Assembly (NCBI GenBank): GCA_910574455.1 | Contig: CAJSYZ010000001.1 | Span: forward strand, 845,961-909,960 | Length of the DNA stretch: 64,000 nt | Origin: Trichaptum fuscoviolaceum | Taxonomy: Eukaryota; Basidiomycota; Agaricomycetes; Hymenochaetales; Trichaptaceae | Reading direction: 5' to 3' | In this document: piece after piece, positions 35,272 to 47,150 of the stretch | How the letters are laid out: each line of letters begins with the position of its first letter | How positions within the stretch are numbered: the stretch's first letter is position 1 | The notes under the pieces: model-generated | Seen by the model: the letters and a program-made list of their open reading frames with translations, nothing else | Told to the model about the DNA's origin: nothing | Database searches by the model: none | Position numbers and translations under genes: made by a program

Positions 35272-35618
35272 ATGAGAGGCTTTCAGTCAACCACGTCAAG
35301 GCCCTATTCCTTCAATTCATTTGATGGAACGTACGCAACTCCGCAAGATCACCCAAAGCTACTGGAGTCTTCAAGTGTCCTTACGGCAGATATGTACACA
35401 GACCTTGTTGGGTACGTGAGCCCAGTGCTCCTGGTCCGACTAATCTTTTGTATAGATCCTGTGCTATAACACCGGCATTTGCGAAAGAACTGCTCAATCT
35501 CGTTCCTCATTGGGAAAACAGGCCTAGCCTCGTTTGCTGTGTATGTTTGAGGAGACCACTCAGAGCACTTGGATGGCTTGACATGACGGAGCTCGGAGAG
35601 GATGGGCTTAAGGTATAA
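35272..35618 (+). CDS. Possible small protein, unrecognised
   Basis: Two putative exons (35272-35411 and 35456-35618) joined at GG|A give about 98 residues: MRGFQSTTSRPYSFNSFDGT ... LTADMYTDLVGSCAITPAFA ... LVCCVCLRRPLRALGWLDMT ... GEDGLKV. The donor GTACGT and acceptor TATAG are good, and both frames are open. No known domain. It sits only 80 bases before the Zn2Cys6 gene, and its last codons overlap a TATAAAA box, so it could instead be promoter DNA. Confidence 0.35.
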
Positions 35619-35620
35619 AA
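35614..35620 (+). promoter_or_regulatory. TATA box of Zn2Cys6 gene A
   Basis: TATAAAA, 79 bases before the start codon at 35699, a plausible distance for a fungal TATA box. Confidence 0.4.
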
Positions 35621-35698
35621 TGGTGCCTCCTGGATGCTCGTCAAGAAACATCTTCATCTTCATCTGTATCGCTACACTTATCCTCTGTACTCCTCACT

Positions 35699-36738
35699 AT
35701 GCCGAAAGCGAAATCAAATACTGGCTCGGGGAGGAAGAAAGGAAGCTCGCAACAGCCTAAGAGCTCCAAGTACAATCAGAAGCGCAATTTCCATCCCTGT
35801 GCCAGGTGCAAGGCTAAGAAGATTCGGGTAAGTATTTTTCTCATGGGTTGGAATTCGTCGAGTTATTGACTTGAGTAGTGCACATACATAGAGAATAGTT
35901 TCCCTCGTTTGTGCGTGGCCTGTCAGGAGTGTGGCATGTCGCTTTGCGAGCGTCAAGATTCGGTCGAAACGATCGTGCCCGATAATAGCACTATGCACAA
36001 CGGGGTGAGTCGTTCAGCACCTTCGGAAAACCTCTCTGACAATACTCACATAGCTTCAGTTCCCCGGTGCGCTCGGGTTTCAGCCGTATGAATGGTGAGT
36101 GTGTGCCACATGCGTGCCCTGCTTTCCTGAACCATGTTACACCAAAGTGCTATGCCGGCCCCGTCGTTCGTTCAAGGCAGATTGACTATGCCTAGTGCCC
36201 CTTTGCACCCGGGTGCCTCTCTGATGGCTCCCGTTAGGTCAGTCAGTCTTCTTTTCATTGAAGTATACCTTGACTTACAATGCTCTAGCTATGGCCATGT
36301 CGCTGTGGGGCAAGACCAGTTCGGTATCGGGCATAGCCCTCAAGGTAACGGAGGCGACAGGTATGTTGACGTTAGCTCATAGGCTTCGTGAGGCTGATGA
36401 AAATGGTTTTGAGCAGCGAACTTCCTGCGAAGGACGGGCCACAATTCTTCGACGCCTCCTTTGACGACAGTTATGAAGATGGATGGTGGGCACGAGTGCA
36501 AACGCAGCCAAGAGATGGGTAGGTCCCCGTTTTATCATGACGGTCCTTGTCTAACTACTCTGATTCCCACCGTAGCATCGATCCTGCGTTGCTTGAGAAC
36601 GTCGCCGAGGCCGTGGTCACCCAACCAGAAGCTCAGGAGCCGCAGCCTGAGAACAACGATCACGTCACGGCTATGGGACAGATCCCTTATTACAAGCCGT
36701 CTGACCACTACGGCAACAACAAAGGATCTGGTAACTAG
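35699..36738 (+). CDS. Small Zn2Cys6-type protein A
   Basis: Seven exons (35699-35827, 35879-36004, 36054-36094, 36148-36237, 36289-36360, 36417-36518, 36576-36738) join cleanly to 240 residues. A basic N-terminus (MPKAKSNTGSGRKKGSSQQP) is followed by CARCKAKKIRC, ten residues, then CVACQECGMSLC: spacing C-x2-C-x6-C-x10-C-x2-C-x7-C, the fungal binuclear zinc cluster, with one extra Cys. The rest is Pro/Gly-rich and acidic, ending IDPALLENVAEAVV...YKPSDHYGNNKGSGN. No fungal-specific TF middle domain. A phase-0 intron falls exactly before the third Cys, as in the genes at 54427 and 60300. Probably a DNA-binding regulator; targets unknown. Confidence 0.75.
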
Positions 36739-37254
36739 GCAGTACACTGGCCTTTATATTCTTCTCTCAGCGTCGACTTGCAGAGGATTTGACTAAGACA
36801 ATTCACTTTTAATGTATATACTGTATATTCTAACCTGTTATGTTGCTTTAACTTTGTATCACCGATTTATAAGTTCTCATATTCTTTTTTTTGTATAGTG
36901 TTCCCGAAGATTTATGTAGATTGTGTAACTGGATTTGTGAAGAAATGCACTTCTTATATGACTGTCATTGTATCGCTGAGTTTGGGAGGCTTTGTTCTCA
37001 TCAAAAAGTCCCATCGTGGGGTTGTGGCAGTGCGGCAGTTCGCCGATCAGCGCGTTTCTTTTTCGATTATTGCCTTTGAGACTCTATGCGTGAATGAGCC
37101 TATTCAATGAGGGCTCGGAGGGACCACTGCGATATATCTTTCCTGTGGTGGCATCTGCTGTAAGCACATATATAATGCCTATCAGCACCGATTGGTGGGG
37201 ACCCAAAACTAAATTGCTACTATCTTCGACTTTAACATTACAGACTTGCCTGGA
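36739..37254. other. Intergenic
   Basis: AT-rich 3' flank of the Zn2Cys6 gene. A frame at 36898 gives a hydrophobic 70-residue peptide of doubtful meaning. Confidence 0.4.
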
Positions 37255-37960
37255 GTCCCTGAAGAGATCGACAACTACTCGAGGTATCAGCTGGTGGCAT
37301 GGTCAGTGGTGCTATGACTTACATATGTCTTGCTACGACTGACTGGGATTACTAGTTTGACTATCTCGATGCCCATGTAGTGGCTTGGAGAGAGGATACC
37401 CTGCGGACGGTTTACACAGTGCGTCGTCCATTTCGGAGCCTAACAGAGTTTCCGTACTGAGAGCTCTATAGGGAATTATAAGCGACGATGAAATGGAGCT
37501 TGAGATTACCCGTCTCCGTACCTTTCAAGAAGCAAAGAAGAAGAAATTAGCAAAGGTATGTATTTGACGTTTCTCGTGCCTTACGGACTCCGTACTCACC
37601 AATGTAAACCCGCTTTTTTCGTAGTTGGAAACTACACCCGAAGATTTTACCAAGTCTATGGTACAAGGTGCAATCAGGGAAACTATTCGCTGGTTGTTAT
37701 GCTGTACAGCCATTGTGATCTTAAGCGGCTTCTCCAAGACCGAAGATTGGAGGGTTTACGACCAAAGTCATGCAATTAAACTATCATCGTTGTCAGGTTA
37801 TCCATTCATCGACTTCTGCATTGAGCTTTATGTTCGTATCACACCTTTTTGCATCTTTTTGCAGTTGCTTGCCGTAGTTGTTATACGATTCTGGAGGACT
37901 TTCCCTTTATTTGCTTTTTTTCTTGCCTTACTTTTACTTGGCATGTTATGCGGAGATTGA
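37255..37960 (+). CDS. Unrecognised membrane protein, 5' end unclear
   Basis: Coding-like exons: RDRQLLE (ending near 37282), FDYLDAHVVAWREDTLRT (from about 37354 to 37407), GIISDDEMELEITRLRTFQE-AKKKKLAK (37472-37555), then after a GTATGT...TAG intron LETTPEDFTKSMVQGAIRE and the hydrophobic stretch TIRWLLCCTAIVILSGF, later FCIFLQLLAVVVIRFW. A 64-base intron (donor GTTTAC) between the second and third exons avoids an in-frame TAG at 37469. Charged coiled-coil-like part followed by membrane segments. The 5' end and start codon are not determined. Family not recognised; could be a decaying gene. Confidence 0.35.
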
Positions 37961-38531
37961 TTTGCTTTCCGATCTTCGAGTACTCATTAGCCCTGAACCT
38001 TGTACGTCTCCTTCCATGTTTTGTACGAGCGATAGTATAAGTATTAAGGATGTACTAAATTTAGTACTCACAACCTATACTATCTAAAAATAGCGCATCG
38101 TCTAATCGGCTTGGTCGCAATCGACATGCTCGAAAGCTGCATCAAGACTCTAGTAAATTCTTAAGAATGACATCAATGAGCTCTAACAGAACCTATCTCA
38201 TTGATAGAAATGAATTGACCTAAGGGAAAGCAAGACTTACGAATGCGGGGCGCACAGCGTGCCACGGGATGCAGTCGCAACCTCTGCTAATTGTCAGGAA
38301 TTGTACTACGGGATTAGGGAGCTCCAAAGTATATGAAGATGCTGGGAGCTTGAAGCTTGTTCAAAGGGCATATCTTTTGTCTTTAAGTCGTCAGGTTCAC
38401 ATTAGCTTAAAAATAAAGTAGAAGAAAAAAAGTAAGATATTTCTTTGCGTTCATTATTCTTTGCACATGAACCGGCTTCTAGTTATAAGTAGATACTGAC
38501 GTCCGTAAGGACATTTTCACCTACTTTATCT
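37961..38531. other. Intergenic
   Basis: AT-rich, no gene seen; upstream region of the RBR ligase gene. Confidence 0.5.
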
Positions 38532-38551
38532 GGGTGGTGGGATGGGGTGGG
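38532..38551 (+). promoter_or_regulatory. G-quadruplex-type motif
   Basis: GGGTGGTGGGATGGGGTGGG fits four G-runs of three or more with loops of one to four bases. It lies about 180 bases before the start of the RBR ligase gene. Confidence 0.45.
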
Positions 38552-38727
38552 ATGGTGGTTACTGTGAGCGCCGTATATCTTGATCACTGGCAGCCTTCAA
38601 GTTTCCGAGTCCTAATCAGGAAATTATTAATTGAATGCAGGTATTAAGGCTGTGATGCACCTTTCCTTCTTACTACCACGGGCATCTGCTTTCTTCCTTT
38701 CTATCATCTCATACACATCATAAGCCA

Positions 38728-40854
38728 ATGTCAGACTACTCAGACGATGATGGCGCATATTATGAATCGGACGATGCTGACGGAATGGAGGATTACGAGG
38801 TATGTCTCTGTTCAACGCGCTGTTTCCATTAGCGTGACACGCACGGAACGCGAGCGCAGTCTGTGGCAACTACCATCTGAAGGAAGTCTTGGAACTGATC
38901 AATCTTTGTATACGTAGGACGATGAGGATGAGCATATATTCGCGCAACAACAAGTGAAGGATAGAATTGTTGATCTCACTGTGCCTCATAACAGCTTTGG
39001 TCCTGAGAGATTGCGAGAGGAGATCGACAAGGAAGCTGCATCTGTTTCTTCTGTGCTTGGAGTCAACGTGAGTAGATCAGAAGGCCTCCTAATTGACTAT
39101 CTTAAATCCTTTTGTGCAGAACAATCTAGCTGTGATCCTTCTCTTACATTATCGCTGGAACCGGGAAAAGCTCATCGACCAGTTTACTGAATCTCCATCC
39201 GAAGTCCTTGCTGTTGTGGGGGAACCAATACAAGATGATGTCGATGTGGATATGGAAGTAAAACCTACCGTGAAGGTATCCCTGCCGAGTCCTGGTAAAT
39301 CAACCAATGGCCCAAGCTCCTCCGGCGGAGTACTGAAAGGCTTGAAAAGTCTCAGAGGCCCGTACACACGAAAGAAGGCACGCCGGGGGGCTTCACCTGC
39401 GCCATCTACCACTGCACCAGAACCTGACAATCTGTGTGGCGTCTGCTTTGATACTCTAGCCGACCCGGACGGAGGCGGTGTTCCATCCATGCGATGCGGC
39501 CATAGCTTCTGTCGCGACTGCTGGGGGGCATTTCTTACTAGCAAAATCAAAGACGAGGGGCAATGCTCAATTAAATGCATGTCAGATAAGTGCAGAGCTT
39601 CATTATTTGAAGAATTCATTAGGGACATCGCTTCAGATGATTTGTATGATCGGTAACCGCATTCACTTTTTTCGTGAAACACCATGGCTAAAATCTACTG
39701 CATATAGCTGGCAAATGCTGCTCGCTCAATCATTCGTATCGTCTAATCCGTCCCTACGCTTCTGCCCGGCACCATCCTGCAATCAGACGTTGCAGTGTAC
39801 TAGTGTGCCTATTGGGTCTTCTACCCTTCTCACGACTGTCCCGACTCTCAGTTGCTCGAAAGGGCACGTCGTATGTTTCGGATGTGGTATGGAAAACGGA
39901 CATTGTCCAGTGATCTGCAAAATCGCAAGCTTATGGGTGGCATCCAAAGACGACGCAGGGACCAGCAAGTGGATTGAGGCGAACACTAGAAGGTGTCCTA
40001 AATGCAGTAACAACATCGAGAAAGCTGGTGGCTGCAAGTATGTTTTATTCTTTTATTCGCTGTTTCGTACTATACTTACGGTAGTCTAACCCTAGTCGTA
40101 TGCTTTGCCGGCACTGCAAATATCAGTTTTGTTGGATGTGCATGAAGAAGTGGGACGTGCATGGGTACAATGACTCCGTCTGCAACGCATTCGTCGAGCC
40201 GCCGCGAACGGCGGATATGGACGAGGCGAAAGTCAATCTTGAGCGCTGGTTATTCTACTTCGACAGGTTCAACAACCATGAGGTTAGCGCCAAGCTGGAC
40301 CAAGAGTTGGTGGAGAGGACGCAAGAGAAGATGCTCGAAATCCAAAACACGTCTGATTTATCATGGATCGAGGTTCGTCGCAAGTAAATTGAGTAACGCG
40401 CGAGTTCTGACACAGTGCCGCAGACGCATTACATGCAGAACGCCGTTGATGAACTCTCAAAATGCCGACAAACGCTCAAATGGACCTATGCAATGGCGCA
40501 CTTCATGTCGTCCGGCAATCAGAAGATAATGTTTGAAGATATACAAGCGTACGTATTTTCACAACATCGGAAGTGGTAATGTCAATTGATGGAATATGTA
40601 TGTTTATAGAGATCTTGAAAAGGCTGTTGAAGATCTTTCTCAGCTGTTGGACGCGTCGATAGAAGACGAGAATGTGAGGGAACTTCGGCAAAAGGTTCTC
40701 GACAAGACAGTGAGTGTTAATTCGACTTCGTGTTAGGTCAGCGCATAATATTCGTTCGCAGATATATGTCCAGAAGCGACATGAAGTCATGCTCGTGGAC
40801 GTGGCCAAAGGCTTCCAGGAAGATACATGGAAATGGACTGTTTCTGTTGAATGA
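38728..40854 (+). CDS. RBR-type E3 ubiquitin ligase, Ariadne family
   Basis: Transfers ubiquitin through a RING1-IBR-RING2 thioester mechanism. Acidic N-terminus MSDYSDDDGAYYESDD, UBA-like part with LLLHYRWNREKLIDQF, RING1 from LCGVCFDTLADPDGG to CGHSFCRDCW, IBR from RFCPAPSCNQTL to CFGCGMENGHCPVIC, RING2 CPKCSNNIEKAGGCK|HMLC...CKYQFCWMC. The catalytic Cys is the one in GGCKHM, and an intron splits the codons right after it. The C-terminal Ariadne domain follows (NLERWLFYFDRFNNHEVSAK, LDASIEDENVRELRQKVLDK) and ends KGFQEDTWKWTVSVE. About eight exons. In HHARI and yeast Hel1-like proteins the ligase works with neddylated cullins; that partner is inferred. Confidence 0.93.
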
Positions 40855-41090
40855 CAATACAGGTCCGCCGCATTATAGAGTAGCGAGGAAATTTACTAGC
40901 CTAAGGATGTCTGCCATTTGCCCTTCTATATTGCATGCAGTTCTTCACTCACTTACTTACTTGGTTTTGACTCTGTCTCATTTGTTACACTAGACTGATT
41001 ACCATGTACTCATATCTTTTAAGACTGACCAAACATGTATCTTAGCAGTAATAAACATATATTTACTATAACAACAACATAAATACTCTT

Positions 41091-43179
41091 TTAATATCTC
41101 CCGCCGCCACCGCTTCTCCTCGGGCCCCATCGAGATCGACCACCGCTTCCTTGGTTGTTATAGCCATGTCCTTGCCCGCGATGGTTGTTCCATTCATCAC
41201 TGCCCCCATACGTGTCGTTTCGGAATGGCGGAGGCGCATTTTGTTGCGACGAATTACCATTAGATGGGCCTGAGCCATGAGTATCACCTGCTGCACGACC
41301 GAAACCAGGGATCATATCCTCCGAAGAGTCCATGTCGTTTGCAAGTCCTGGCACGCCACTCCCATAAGGTGCAGCAGACGATTGCTGCTGTTCCTCATCC
41401 TTCCCCCACCACTGACCAAGCCCAGGTGGGGCACCGCCTTGCATAGCACCCGCGCCCATATACGCGAAACCTGGCACAGCCATGTCGTCGTCATCATCGC
41501 CTTCCCCTCCGTCCCCTCCATCTGGCGCAGTTGGAGGCTTCTCGCCTCCACCAGAGAAGTTGCTTGTCGCATCACCTGGCCGCTCGCGTGCCCAGAAGCG
41601 CGTCGTGTGGTCGTTACTCGCGCTGGCGAGCAAGTGGCCCAATGGGTGGAAAGAGAGCGCCCAGACGTTACTGTCATGTGCTTGGGAGAGTGTCGCGCGA
41701 GGTCCAGGAGGCGCAAGAGATGCGCTAATAGCTGAGATGGGAGGCTCTGGGGCTGTGGTGTCCCAATAAAGAATAGATCCTTCAGAACCACCCGAGACAA
41801 GAATCGGATGTAGAGGATGCCATGCCAATGCTATAGGTTTTTCTAAGCAAGCAACTCTCAAACTATCAGGGTACTGGCACTTACAACAGACTTCCTTCTT
41901 ATGCCCCTTCAGAATACGGTACTCCTTCATCGCCCGGATGTCAAAGAGACGAACAGTTTGATCACGAGAAGCAGTCGCTACTAAGTCACCATTCGGTGAC
42001 CATTCAATGGCCTGAATCGTATTTTTATGCTGATGCCTTTAGCTTAGTGAGATTGTGTGCTGGAATTATAGCATAGTATACAACGTACAATGTGGACAAG
42101 CATGTTCCTGTCCGAGGATCCCAAAATTTGACGAGGTTGTCTTTGCTTCCCGATACTAGTAATCCTTTACTTGGATGCCACTGGACGCAGCGTACATCCC
42201 AGCCGTGGCCTTCAGAATAAGTAAGTGTCAAAATCGCCGAAGGGTGAATAAAAGCAGACCTTGGAGGACTCGCTCTTCCCTACTCTCTTCGAAGTCCCAT
42301 ATGCGAATGGTTGAGTCGTCGCTTGCCGTTGCGAACCGCCTGTCGTCTGGCGAAAACGAAATTCCTCGTACAGCCTCTCGATGTCCTTGCCACGCAGTGA
42401 GATTGTTCATGTTTGGCTGGAAGTACTTGATGATTCCGCTATGGTCTGCGCTCGCGAGGTACGCGCCCGAGTGCGTGAACGTAAGAGTGCGCACGGCGGT
42501 ATCGTGCGCCTGCAAGATCGTTTCAAAGTTAAACGTCAGGCCGTTCCAGAGCGTGAACTCGCCACTCGTCGAGCCAGTCAGAACACGTCGTCCTTCGGGT
42601 GTCCACTGAAGAAGTTGTTAGGTTCGAAGGCACTCAAAAGCGTACAAGTGAAGTTCCATTACTCACTGAAACACAGTTCACCGGACATCTTACTTTGTTC
42701 GTAGACGTATGTACGAATTTTGTTGTAAGCGATGTAGAAGGATTGTTTGGGTACGCTCTAGGGGGAAGAAGCTGAAGGAACTCTCAGTATCAATGCAGCC
42801 ATACAGAATTCGGGTTCTCGTACATCAACAATGAAGGGTGGTGCTGGTCTGATATGGGGAACAAACGAGGGGTTTGGTCGAGATTTACGGTTCTATTACG
42901 AAAAGTATGAACAAATAGCTTCTACAGTCATGAAAATAAACCTCGTACCAATAACCATCGGCCTGTCGACCCACCATAGTCCACTGTTCGCCTCGGCCTC
43001 GTCTTCTTCAGCGCTTTCCCATCCAGCATCTGCTTCGCCGCAGCTGCCAGCGCAATATCTTGTCTGTCATCTACTACAGGAGGCTGCGGCGGATGAAGAT
43101 ACTTCGTTGGCCGCCATCCACTCCCACTTGCAACTGGTATTGATGAACTGGGAAGAAGAACTGGAAGAGCTTCAGTCAT
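41091..43179 (-). CDS. PFS2: Polyadenylation factor PFS2/WDR33-like WD40 protein
   Basis: Nuclear subunit of the cleavage and polyadenylation factor. N-terminus [20 protein letters not shown], then the diagnostic [15 protein letters not shown] before the propeller. WD repeats: [114 protein letters not shown]. The C-terminal tail (last 150 residues) is rich in Gly, Asp and Asn and ends in an RGG-like [17 protein letters not shown]. About six introns. Converges with the RBR ligase, 236 bases apart, and follows NDUFV1 on the same strand. Confidence 0.92.
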
Positions 43180-43719
43180 TTTCTCGCTCACAGTATTTTT
43201 ATACGAATCAATATGAGTCAATAGATAGTCAGAGTTTTGGATAATATTCCAGTGCCGTCTTTCTGGTAGGTTATCAACTACAAAACTTGGGTTGGTGGCC
43301 TTGCCGTAGTAGTTTAGTAGTACAGTGCAGTGACTCCGTCTTGCTCAGGCTCCCACTATCGTCATGTCTATTTTTAGTTCATATACTTTCATGCTCAATC
43401 GCATTCAGAGGTAGGTATAAATCATTTACTAGGAAGTATGCTAGGGGAGACATAGGGATGAAGCTATTAATCCTGGATTATCGAGTAAGACCAATGCAAA
43501 GGTGTCTCTAGTTCGGCTGGTAAGTATCGTCTAATTTATCGTTCACTTTACTCAAGAAGACAACGAAGAGTGGTGACAGCAGATGCGCTGTCTGCTGCCA
43601 CAAGCAAAGATGAAAGCAAAGTTTAACAGAGAGGAAGATAAGTATATTGCCTTTCGAGGAGTCTGAGACTGCGTCTACTAATCACATGGGATTTTCTTCA
43701 GATAGTCTGTAGTTTATGA
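43180..43719. other. Intergenic
   Basis: Promoter of PFS2 (-) and 3' flank of the complex I subunit gene (-). Nothing else recognised. Confidence 0.6.
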
Positions 43720-45485
43720 TTAAACCCTCGGCTCCTCGACCAAGTAAGCGCCCAGATTGTCGGGTGTCGCAAGCGTAGGATCCAACTCGCTCTTCAACCG
43801 GCCACCAAAGAGAACTGGACCGTTCTTAGCGCGGAATTCGTCAATGCGGCGCTCGACCTCAGGACGGAAATGACGCATCAACCCCTGGATGGGCCATGCT
43901 GCAGCATCCCCAAGAGCACAGATGGTGCGGCCCTCAACTTGTTTGCTAAAAGATAGAAATATGAGAGTCTTAGAGCATATTAGAGGAAAAAAAGTAGGAT
44001 CGTGACGTACGTAAGCTCAAGGAGCATGTCGATTTCTCGACGGTGCCCACGGCCTTCAACAAGACGGTCCATCATGTTCATCATCCAAGTCGTACCTTCG
44101 CGGCAAGGCGTGCATTGTCCACAAGATTCATGCTTGTAGAACTTCCGAGAAATGTCAAATGATGGATATAGCATTAATAAGTGACGGACTGACGTGCGAA
44201 AAACGAGCAATGGCAGCAACGACGTCAGTTGACTTGTCCATGACAATGACGGCACCGGTCCCCAGACCAGACTGGGCATCTTTGAGCGAGTCATAGTCCA
44301 TGCTACAAATTTCCAGATTTATCAACTCAAGAAGCAGTGGTAAGCTGCGCTTCAGGACTTACAGAACCTCTTCGCATTTGTGAATGGGAAGGATAGGAAC
44401 AGAGCTACCACCCGGCACAATACCAAGCAAGTTATCCCAACCGCCGCGAACACCTCCGCAATGTTTCTCAATGAGTTCCTTCAGAGGAATACTCATTTCC
44501 TCCTCCACAACACACGGGTTGTTAACGTGCCCAGAGATGCAGAACAGCTTAGTGCCCTGATTTCTCTCCCGGCCGAACGAGGCAAACCACTTCGAACCAC
44601 GTCTGCAAATTGTCGGCGCAACTGCAACAGTCTCGACGTTCGCAACCGTCGTTGGGCACCCGAACAGACCGACATCTGCAGGGAATGGTGGCTTCAGCCG
44701 CGGCTTGCCCTGCTTTCCCTCCAAGCTCTCAATCAAAGCAGTCTCCTCTCCACAGATATACGCTCCTGCGCCACGGTGAAGGTAGACGTCGAAGCCGTAA
44801 CCTGAGCCACACGCATCCTTCCCCAAGAAGCCAGCACGGTACGCTTCGTTGATTGCCTGCTGAACGTGGCTCGCCTCCTGATAGAATTCACCACGAATGT
44901 AGATGTACGCTGCGGTAGCGTTCATGGCACGACCAGCCACAAGGCATCCTTCCACAAGCTTGTGTGGGTCTCCACGCATGATCTCGCGGTCTTTGCAGGT
45001 ACCTGGCTCACCCTCGTCAGCATTGACGACAAGGTAACGGGGACGAGGATCCTTTTCCCATCCAGGCTTGTTCATGAAGCTCCATTTGAGACCTGAAGGA
45101 AAGCCAGCACCACCGCGACCTCGCAAACCTGAGTCCTTGATGGTTTGAATAATCCATGAATCTCCCTTGAGGATGAGGTCTTTCGTTCGGTGCCAGTCAC
45201 CCCGAGACTGATTTCTAAGTCAGAGGTGGACCCATTAAACTGAGCATCTCGTAGCGCACCTGGGCACCCTTTATGCCATGGTCATGTCGGCAATACGCAT
45301 TTTGGAATATTCTGTCCTGGTCCTTTAAACCACCATATCTCCGTACCGGCGTGTCAGTTACTGTCGCGAACGAGCGTCCGAACTTTGCTCGAAACTGCCG
45401 CGATAAAGCTGTAGAGTAGATAGTATTTCATTCACAAAGATCCAATGCATAGTAGACAATATAACATACCTGCGCGGTTGAGCAT
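43720..45485 (-). CDS. NDUFV1: NADH:ubiquinone oxidoreductase 51 kDa subunit
   Basis: Mitochondrial complex I subunit that binds NADH, FMN and iron-sulphur cluster N3. A first exon MLNRA joins to a basic presequence ([19 protein letters not shown]). Then [16 protein letters not shown], the FMN/NADH region [86 protein letters not shown], and the 4Fe-4S motif [13 protein letters not shown] with the fourth ligand in the later [11 protein letters not shown]. Ends [12 protein letters not shown]. About five introns. All family ligands are present, so it is a normal functional copy. Confidence 0.97.
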
Positions 45486-46229
45486 GGAGGTTGACGAGGA
45501 GGATGTTTGGGCTGGGATAATATCGACGAGCTCACTGGCTGCTAGCGCGGATCGGAGGAACCCGGATAGTTCGATCTCCGACAACTTGAACTTGTCAAGC
45601 TGCTGGCTACTCTTTGCACTGGCATCTGATCAACACAAAGGAAGATACCTGTCTTCCTATCTTCACGGCGGCTATTACTCCCTTAATCTGGTTCACTATG
45701 ATAATCCAGCTTTGTGATACTTTCCCCTTTCGCTAGGCGTCCCAAATATGCATCTTCCGGCCACACGGCGGGCATGAACATCATGAACATCAACCACTGA
45801 ATGTCGATGGAGATCGAAGAACCTATTTTTTGTAGGTCCTTGTAACCTTTAATCTAGATTATGATGTTCTGGGTGAGGATCTCTGGATTGAGAATACACT
45901 TCTTGAGATTCTGACTGGGAATGCTGCACATATACATAGGGCACCCGCTTCAGTCCTGTCCAAGTCATATATTTTATAAATTGTTGTGATGGACTACAGG
46001 CTACTACTCTTGACACCTTAGGTGAGTATGCTAATATCTTATATAGAATCCTCTCTGTGTTTAGTACTTTCAGGGTATCTATTCGTGCCCAGCGTAACTT
46101 AGTGAGTGACAACCTCCGAAACGATCCCTTGCTTGTAAGCTGATCATTCAAGAGCAGCTGTACGTTCGTATATTCACTTATGCGTGGTTGAGCTCATCCA
46201 ACACAAAGGTCGAAGTTTGGCATGGCTAC
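45486..46229. other. Intergenic
   Basis: Promoter of the complex I gene on the left. No convincing gene; may contain lost 5' exons of the first DUF6533 copy. Confidence 0.45.
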
Positions 46230-47150
46230 ATCAGATAAACGGTAAGAAATGCCCTTCGTAGGTTTCGATATCGAGGCTAATCACGCGTCATGACAGGCTG
46301 GCTTACTATCTCTCTTTTGGATAGTATGTCCCGGTTATCATCGCATCCTAGTTGAGATTAACTCTATGTGTATCTCTAGTAATCATGCTTATGAGGGTGA
46401 CTGCAATTTACGGAAGACGTAACTTGAAGCCAGACTCATTCTACTCTCATCACGAAGGCTGATGATCTTCCTCAGATAAGATGGTTTCTGTGTCCCTTCG
46501 CGTATTTTTGATAATCGAGTCTGCAACAATGCTGTTCCTTCTCTTGCGTGTCGAAGAGAACCTTGATTGTCAGTATGCTATCTCTTGACCTCATGACAAA
46601 GGCGACTAATCGACTTTCATTAATTGAACGAGTGATTATCACCGAACAAGTGGACCAGTGTGCCGCATCCAACTTTCTTCTCTTCTGGGCGACAGGCTAT
46701 TGGTTAGTCATAAATATCCAAATCGCCGCAATCCACCTTCTCATTGAGGACTCAAAGGATTCCGCCCATGTTCTACCAAGTGATACTTCTAGGCTTCGTC
46801 GCAGTGAAAGCATGGCATACCTCATCCGGAGGCAGATGTCAAGAAGGCTCTCGACTGCTGTCTGTGCTAACTCAAGACCAAGTGCTATATTTTTCTGCGT
46901 AAGCACTTCCGGCCTCAATAGAACGCTTTGCAACTCTTACATCTTCACTTCTCACTGTGATCGCAAGCGGGAGCACAAGCATAACAGTATATTGGTTAGA
47001 CGACGATTGGATACTGTTCCATTGCATCAGGATTCTCCTATGCGCTTCTGTCTATAATCGGCAGTCGCCTTCTTTACAACTTGAGGGAAGTCAGAGAAAG
47101 GGATGTTATTGTCAACGGCAATTGCGTGAAGAATGCCACCTTGAGTGACA
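46230..47150 (+). pseudogene. DUF6533-like membrane protein, decayed copy 1
   Basis: Same exon order as the copy at 48371 but broken. GCTGGCTTACTATCTCTC near 46301 matches the WLTIS exon; VIMLMRVTAIYGRRNLKP follows, then an in-frame TGA near 46460, after which the frame shifts to RVFLIIESATMLFLLLRVEE. CAASNFLLFWATGYW (near 46655) matches CAAADFLALWATGFW of copy 2. The C-terminal exon gives SGFSYALLSIIGSRLLYNLR-EVRERD. The N-terminal exons are not found. DUF6533 proteins are multi-pass membrane proteins of unknown role, abundant in mushrooms. Confidence 0.6.
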
